NCBI RefSeq assembly: GCF_000725285.1
Contig: NZ_CP007161.1
Location: forward strand, 1,659,911 to 1,723,910
Reading direction: 5' to 3'
DNA: 64,000 bases
From: Virgibacillus sp. SK37
GTDB taxonomy: Bacteria; Bacillota; Bacilli; Bacillales; Amphibacillaceae
A program made the position numbers and the translations under genes. A model generated the notes under the pieces. It was not told the origin of the DNA. It worked only from the letters and a program-made list of their open reading frames with translations, and ran no database searches. Of the stretch, positions 57,894 through 64,000 are shown piece after piece (the stretch's first letter is position 1; the number at the start of each line of letters is the position of its first letter).

Positions 57894-58035
57894 AGTTATC
57901 TTCCTTTTTCTCCATATTAATAGGTGATTCAGTATTCAAAGTATCGTTCAAATGCAAGAAAAGCATCATTCATGCTATAATATCATGTATTATTAGGTAC
58001 GTATAGCAACGTAATTCTAGATAGAGGTGTACTAA

Positions 58036-58455
58036 ATGAAGATTTCAACAAAAGGTAGATACGGGTTAACAATTATGATAGACCTTGCAAAGAAGCACGG
58101 TAATGGGCCTACCTCTCTAAAATCAATTGCAAAGGATAATGACTTATCAGAGCATTATTTAGAACAACTTGCTTCCCCACTGCGGAACGCTGGTTTAATA
58201 AAGAGCATTCGTGGCGCCTACGGAGGGTATGTGTTAGCAAAAGACCCGAAGGAAATCAAGGCAGGGGATATTATTAGGGTACTTGAAGGACCTATTACTC
58301 CCGTTGAAGGCATTGAAAATGAAGAACCTGCCAAGCAAGCTTTATGGATTCGAATCCGAGATGCGGTAAAAGATGTACTAGATACAACAACATTAGAAGA
58401 TTTAATACACTATGAAGATGACGGACCAAAGGAAGCGTATATGTTTTATATTTAA
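58036..58455 (+). CDS. cymR: Rrf2-family cysteine metabolism repressor CymR
   Basis: CymR represses sulfur-assimilation genes and works with CysK as co-repressor in B. subtilis. The 139-residue protein begins MKISTKGRYGLTIMIDLAKK, with the winged helix DLSEHYLEQLASPLRNAGLIKSIRGAYGGY (motif split by wing) typical of Rrf2. It lacks the cysteine cluster of IscR, as CymR does. It precedes a cysteine desulfurase gene, as in B. subtilis. A TATAAT lies at 57975-57980. Confidence 0.94.
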   Translation: MKISTKGRYGLTIMIDLAKKHGNGPTSLKSIAKDNDLSEHYLEQLASPLRNAGLIKSIRGAYGGYVLAKDPKEIKAGDIIRVLEGPITPVEGIENEEPAKQALWIRIRDAVKDVLDTTTLEDLIHYEDDGPKEAYMFYI

Positions 58456-58565
58456 TAGGTGAAAAATGTAAGTATGTACTTTCTTCTTATTGATGTCGTC
58501 AAGATTAGTCATATGCATTCATTCATAGAGAAAAATCAGAAGAAGTATGGAAGGATAGATTAATA

Positions 58566-59708
58566 ATGGAACCCATTTATTTAGATCATGCCGCTACTAC
58601 ACCATTGAATCAAGAAGTCATTGACGCCATGTATCCTGTATACAAGGAGGTGTTCGGTAACCCATCAAGTATTCATTCTTTTGGGAGGAAAGCAAGATAT
58701 TTAGTTGACCAGGCAAGAAGGACAATGGCCAAAAGCATACATGCTAATGAAAGGGAAATCGTCTTTACAAGTGGGGGCACTGAAGCTGACAATATGGCAT
58801 TGATTGGTACGGCAAAATACAATAAGAGTAGAGGAAAGCATATTATTACCTCGGAGCAAGAACATCATGCTATTCTTCATACTGCGCAGAAACTAGAAAG
58901 AGAAGGATTTGAGGTTACTTATTTACCTGTGTACGAAAATGGGAAAATAAGTGTGGAGGATCTGAGAAATTCACTTCGTCCAGACACTGTTTTGGTATCT
59001 ATCATGGCTGCCAATAATGAAACAGGAATTATTCAACCAGTGAAGGAAATTGGCAATTTACTAAGAGATTATTCTGCCTATTTTCACACAGATGCTGTTC
59101 AGCTATTTGGTTTAATGGAAGTGAACGTCCAAGAAATGGGAATTGATTTATTGACTGTCTCGTCTCATAAAATTAATGGTCCAAAAGGAATTGGATTTAT
59201 ATATATAGGAGAAAACGTGAAAGTTGACCCCCTCCAATTTGGCGGGGAGCAGGAGCGGAAACGCCGACCAGGAACAGAGAATGTAGTTAGTGTAGTAGGA
59301 TTCCAAAAAGCAGTAGAATTGGCTATGGATTATCGTGAAGAAAGAAAGAGGCTTTATCAGTCTTATAAAGATTTATTCTTAGAGGAATTAAAAAATAACA
59401 AAATTAACTTTTTAGTAAATGGAGAGTATGATTCTACAATTCCTTCTACTGTGAATATTAGTTTCCCGGGAACCAATGTAGAAGCATTGCTAACTAACTT
59501 TGATTTAAGTGGGATTGCTGCTTCAAGCGGAAGTGCTTGTACTGCGGGATCTGTAGAACCATCTCATGTATTGTCTGCCATGTATGGTGCCAATAATGAT
59601 CGAACGATAAACTCTATTCGATTTAGTTTTGGAAGTCATAATTCAAAAGAAAATGTCATAGAGGCAGCGGAACGAGTTGCGAAAATCGTTCATCGCTTAA
59701 CTTCTTAA
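58566..59708 (+). CDS. Cysteine desulfurase (YrvO-like), sulfur donor for MnmA
   Basis: The 380-residue PLP enzyme releases sulfur from cysteine as a protein persulfide. The PLP lysine is Lys202 in VSSHKINGPKG, and the active-site cysteine is Cys325 in SGSACTAGS. The N-terminus PIYLDHAATTPLNQEV is typical. Position 15 bp before mnmA indicates a role in 2-thiouridine synthesis, as for YrvO in B. subtilis; iscS/nifS names are also used. Confidence 0.96.
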   Translation: MEPIYLDHAATTPLNQEVIDAMYPVYKEVFGNPSSIHSFGRKARYLVDQARRTMAKSIHANEREIVFTSGGTEADNMALIGTAKYNKSRGKHIITSEQEHHAILHTAQKLEREGFEVTYLPVYENGKISVEDLRNSLRPDTVLVSIMAANNETGIIQPVKEIGNLLRDYSAYFHTDAVQLFGLMEVNVQEMGIDLLTVSSHKINGPKGIGFIYIGENVKVDPLQFGGEQERKRRPGTENVVSVVGFQKAVELAMDYREERKRLYQSYKDLFLEELKNNKINFLVNGEYDSTIPSTVNISFPGTNVEALLTNFDLSGIAASSGSACTAGSVEPSHVLSAMYGANNDRTINSIRFSFGSHNSKENVIEAAERVAKIVHRLTS

Positions 59709-59723
59709 AAGGATTTGATATAA

Positions 59724-60836
<1,113 letters not shown>

Positions 60837-60851
60837 TAAGGAGTTTTACTT

Positions 60852-61514
60852 GTGGACAAAAATAAAGAAGCTATTCAATTGATGAAAGAGAACAAACTGG
60901 AGGAAGCTGCGACTCTATTGACATCCTATATTGAAGAAAACCAGGATGATCCGGTAGGTTATATCAATTTTGGTAATTTGTTGGTACACATGAAGGATTA
61001 TACACGAGCCGAGCGTTTTTTTGAAAAAGCTATTGTACTTGATGAATCTGCAGCTACTGCCTATTACGGACTAGGGAATACGTATTTTGAAAAATCCATT
61101 TATCCAAAAGCCCAAGAAAACTTTCAAAAAGCTATTGACCTTGGCTTGGAAGAAGCAGATGTCTATTATATGTTAGGCATGAGTTTCCGTCATGAGGAAC
61201 ATTATACGTTAGCCATTCCTTTTCTTCTTCGTGCTACAGAGCTTGCACCTGAAGATGAAGAAATTTTATTTCAATATGGGCTTACTTTAGCGCAAAGCAA
61301 TCATATTGGAGATGCAGAAAAAGTGTTTAATAACGTGTTAAAAATAAATAAAGAGCATAGTGATGCTTATTATAATTTAGGGGTCATTTCTCTCTACCGG
61401 GAAGAAGCCAACGAAGCATTGGCACATTTTGAAAAAGCTTTATCCATTCAACCGGAGCATGTGCTTGCTGCGAACGGAAAAAAAAATGTTGAAAGTTTTC
61501 TAAGCGAACAATAA
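60852..61514 (+). CDS. Tetratricopeptide repeat protein (YrrB-like)
   Basis: The 220-residue protein is built almost wholly of TPR units, for example PVGYINFGNLLVHMKDYTRA, AATAYYGLGNTYFEKSIYPK and SDAYYNLGVISLYREEANEA, about six in all. B. subtilis has YrrB between mnmA and recD2. TPRs mediate protein contacts; the partner is unknown. Start is GTG, with AAGGAG upstream. Confidence 0.92.
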   Translation: MDKNKEAIQLMKENKLEEAATLLTSYIEENQDDPVGYINFGNLLVHMKDYTRAERFFEKAIVLDESAATAYYGLGNTYFEKSIYPKAQENFQKAIDLGLEEADVYYMLGMSFRHEEHYTLAIPFLLRATELAPEDEEILFQYGLTLAQSNHIGDAEKVFNNVLKINKEHSDAYYNLGVISLYREEANEALAHFEKALSIQPEHVLAANGKKNVESFLSEQ

Positions 61515-61533
61515 GCAATTGGGGTTGTTGCAA

Positions 61534-63846
61534 ATGGATACGGAAAAACAATCGATAGTGGAGCAAGGTTATGTGAAAGGTGAACTTTTGCATACGATTT
61601 TTCATAACGAAGCGGAACATTTCTCAATTGCTAAAATTAAAGTGATTGATACGAATGAGGATTTCAAAGAAAAAGAAATAATAGCCAAAGGTTATTTCTC
61701 AAATCTACAGGAGCAAACAGCCTATCTTTTCTATGGACTCTTTGAAAATCACCCTAAATTCGGACTTCAATACCGGGTTACTTCTTATAAAACGTATATT
61801 CCAGATACAACTGAGGGGTTGATTGCTTATTTATCAAGCGATTTATTCTATGGTATCGGGAAGAAGACGGCTGGTAAAATAGTTCAGCATTTAGGGGAGA
61901 ATGCAGTTTCGAAGATTTTAAATGATCGTAATGTGTTAAACGGTGTTCCAGGATTGAGTAAAGATACTGCAGATTCACTTGCTCAAAGCCTTCAGGAAAA
62001 TCAAGGCTTTGAGCATATTGTTGTCTATTTAGCCAAATACAATATTGGCTTAAAGATGGCACAAAAAATCTATCAAGAATATAAAGAGGATGCAATAACG
62101 ATTCTTGAAGAAGATCCATACCAATATGTTTTCGACATAGAGGGGTTTGGATTTCAAACTGCAGACCAAATAGCAGGCCAGAGAGGGCTCTCGCCTACTC
62201 ATCCTAATCGTATCGGTGCTGGTTGTATATACACATTGCAAAAAAGTGTACAGGATGGGCACGTATATTTGCCCATATCTGTTTGTGTGGAGAAAGTTTT
62301 GGATTTGTTATCTGCTCATTCGCTTTCGATCGATATTATTACAGAAAGGTTAAAAGAATTAAATACAACTAAATCTGTGATTATTCTGCAGGATCGTGTT
62401 TATTTGCCTTCTCTTTATTATGCTGAAGATGGGTTTGCTTCCCAGTTAAATCGGATCATAAGTAAATCTATGGAGCATGAAACACCTCTTGCTGAATTGA
62501 TGAAAATTATCGGTGATATAGAGGAAACAGAAATTTTAAGCTATGGAAAGGAACAGTTTTCAGCTATAAACCAGGCCGTGCATTCAAAAGTGTTAATACT
62601 TACAGGTGGACCAGGAACGGGGAAAACAACGGTTATTAAAGGAATAATTAAGGCTTTTTCCACCATCCATAATTTATCTCTTGATACACATGAGTATAAG
62701 GATATGTCTGAATTTCCATTTATACTGACTGCGCCTACTGGCCGTGCTGCCAAAAGACTTACAGAATCAACTGGTCTACCTGCAGTAACAATACACAGGT
62801 TACTGGGATGGGATGGAAAAAGTGGGTTCAATAAGACAGAAGACGAGCAATTAAGTGGAAGGTTTCTGATCATTGATGAGTTTTCCATGGTTGATATTTG
62901 GCTCGCCAATCATTTATTTAAAGCAATTCCTGAAGACATGCAAGTATTAATAGTTGGTGATGAAGATCAATTACCATCTGTGGGCCCTGGCCAAGTGTTA
63001 ACGGATTTGTTAGCGAGTGACGTGCTCCCCTATGTGCAATTAACGGATGTATATCGACAAAAAGAAGGGTCGAAGATTATTCAGCTTGCACACCAAATCA
63101 AAAATAATGAACTAATTCAACTAGAAAATGATAAAGATTTTAGTTATATTCCTTGTTACGAACATCAAATGATTGAAGTTATTACTACAATTATTTCCAA
63201 AGCTATCTCCAAAGGGATTGATGTCAAGGATATTCAAGTACTTGCACCAATGTATCGCTCTCTTGCTGGTATTACTATGATTAATAGAGAACTCCAACAA
63301 TTAATTAATCCAAGAGATAAGAGAAAAAGAGAAGTAAAGTTTGCTGATACTATATTCCGAAAAGGAGACAAGGTAATCCAGCTTGTAAACCAGCCAGAAG
63401 ACAATGTATTTAACGGTGATATTGGGGAAGTCGTAGCTATTTTCAGAGAAGATGAAAACACGGATAATGTGGAACAACTAGTGGTCCTATTTGATGAGAA
63501 GGAAGTAGTTTATGAGCGTAAAGATTACGTGAATATTATGCATGCTTATTGCATATCAATTCATAAATCTCAAGGAAGTGAATTTCCTATAGTTATTATG
63601 CCAGTAGTTTCTGCATATCGCCGTATGTTAAGGAAAAACTTACTTTATACCGCAATTACCAGAAGTAAACAATCACTTATAATATGTGGGGAACAAGACG
63701 CATTCCTGAGAGGAGTGCAAACAATGGATACGAATAAACGGTATACAACGTTGAAGGAACAATTATTAGAAAGAATACAAACTCAAGCTAATAAGTTGGA
63801 CGAATCGCTAATAGAAGATGACATTTCTCCGTATGATTTTATGTGA
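61534..63846 (+). CDS. recD2: RecD2-type 5'-3' DNA helicase
   Basis: RecD2 is the stand-alone RecD-like helicase of bacteria lacking RecBC. ATG 61534 gives 770 residues; an in-frame TTG at 61519 is the alternative. An N-terminal OB/helix-hairpin-helix region (LFYGIGKKTAGKIVQHLG, NGVPGLSKDTADSLA) precedes Walker A GGPGTGKTT at 358-366, Walker B LIIDEFSMVD, GDEDQLPSVGPGQVL and the C-terminal AYCISIHKSQGSEFP. It corresponds to yrrC. Confidence 0.96.
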   Translation: MDTEKQSIVEQGYVKGELLHTIFHNEAEHFSIAKIKVIDTNEDFKEKEIIAKGYFSNLQEQTAYLFYGLFENHPKFGLQYRVTSYKTYIPDTTEGLIAYLSSDLFYGIGKKTAGKIVQHLGENAVSKILNDRNVLNGVPGLSKDTADSLAQSLQENQGFEHIVVYLAKYNIGLKMAQKIYQEYKEDAITILEEDPYQYVFDIEGFGFQTADQIAGQRGLSPTHPNRIGAGCIYTLQKSVQDGHVYLPISVCVEKVLDLLSAHSLSIDIITERLKELNTTKSVIILQDRVYLPSLYYAEDGFASQLNRIISKSMEHETPLAELMKIIGDIEETEILSYGKEQFSAINQAVHSKVLILTGGPGTGKTTVIKGIIKAFSTIHNLSLDTHEYKDMSEFPFILTAPTGRAAKRLTESTGLPAVTIHRLLGWDGKSGFNKTEDEQLSGRFLIIDEFSMVDIWLANHLFKAIPEDMQVLIVGDEDQLPSVGPGQVLTDLLASDVLPYVQLTDVYRQKEGSKIIQLAHQIKNNELIQLENDKDFSYIPCYEHQMIEVITTIISKAISKGIDVKDIQVLAPMYRSLAGITMINRELQQLINPRDKRKREVKFADTIFRKGDKVIQLVNQPEDNVFNGDIGEVVAIFREDENTDNVEQLVVLFDEKEVVYERKDYVNIMHAYCISIHKSQGSEFPIVIMPVVSAYRRMLRKNLLYTAITRSKQSLIICGEQDAFLRGVQTMDTNKRYTTLKEQLLERIQTQANKLDESLIEDDISPYDFM

Positions 63847-63919
63847 GAAGAGAGGTATATATATACAAAAAACGGGTTAGCATAACATAATAAAGTACAA
63901 CAAAAGGAGCTTTATATGT

Positions 63920-64000
63920 ATGCGATGCCCAAATTGTAACGGAAGAGACTTAGGAAAGATTGGTATGCAACAATATTACTGTTGGACATGTTTTATTGAG
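63920..64000 (+). CDS. Zinc-ribbon protein, N-terminal part (3' truncated by window)
   Basis: From ATG 63920 the frame stays open to the window end and reads MRCPNCNGRDLGKIGMQQYY then CWTCFIE. The two CxxC pairs form a typical zinc ribbon. AAGGAG lies about 11 bp upstream. An ATG at 63916 in another frame meets a stop after six more codons. Short zinc-ribbon proteins follow recD2 in several Bacillaceae, but the family cannot be named from 27 residues. Confidence 0.65.
   Translation, partial: MRCPNCNGRDLGKIGMQQYYCWTCFIE

Overview
The window is AT-rich chromosomal DNA from a low-GC, endospore-forming member of the Bacillaceae. Gene order closely follows the Bacillus subtilis hemA-to-recD2 region. 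The spore genes (spoVID, ysxE, a spoIIB-like gene, spoIVFA/FB, spo0B, safA, spoVB, rsfA), T-box leaders and strong GGAGG ribosome-binding sites all fit. The gene complement and repeat types look like the halotolerant Oceanobacillus/Virgibacillus side of the family, but the genus is only an inference.

Layout. 1-5.6 kb: haem operon hemA(partial)-X-C-D-B-L. 5.7-8.1 kb: spore-coat genes spoVID and ysxE plus a small membrane protein. 8.2-11.4 kb: T-box-controlled valS. 11.4-13.2 kb: two convergent RimK-like ATP-grasp ligases, inserted where valS and folC are neighbours in B. subtilis. 13.2-17 kb: folC, a SpoIIB-like SPOR protein, radC, and an AT-rich gap holding a small winged-helix-like gene. 17.2-23.1 kb: mreBCD-minCD and spoIVFA-FB. 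23.1-27.8 kb: rplU-prp-rpmA with an L21 leader, spo0B, obg, pheA. 27.8-32 kb: safA, a CotS-type kinase, nadE, a YhcN-type lipoprotein, yebC. 32-38.5 kb: ruvAB, DUF2905, queA-tgt-yajC, two membrane proteins. 39-47.5 kb: spoVB, comN, secDF, lapA-like, recJ-apt. 47.8-55.3 kb: relA-dtd, an amidase, a 57-residue HTH-like gene, T-box-controlled hisS-aspS. 55.4-64 kb: 6S RNA, rsfA, rarA, cymR, cysteine desulfurase-mnmA-TPR-recD2, and the start of a zinc-ribbon gene.

How it works together. Most genes are housekeeping (haem, cell shape and division-site selection, translation, recombination and repair, tRNA modification, stringent response), interleaved with sporulation genes. Control seen in the sequence includes two tRNA-sensing T-boxes, an L21 leader, candidate sigma-E promoters upstream of spoVID and spoIVFA, a recJ promoter set inside a hairpin, and many Rho-independent terminators.

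Non-core DNA. Three copies of a roughly 450-485 bp element with 14-bp terminal inverted repeats (24283-24745, 38611-39058, 43694-44178) lie in intergenic gaps. A second, diverged repeat occurs at 8556-8699 and 55745-55876. I found no transposase, phage, CRISPR array, rRNA or tRNA gene. I did not find a convincing new multi-gene system. The best leads are the tandem ATP-grasp pair, the paired LysM-protein/CotS-kinase modules (one member with a degraded active site), the MITE-like family, a probable AUA start codon, and the promoter-in-hairpin upstream of recJ.
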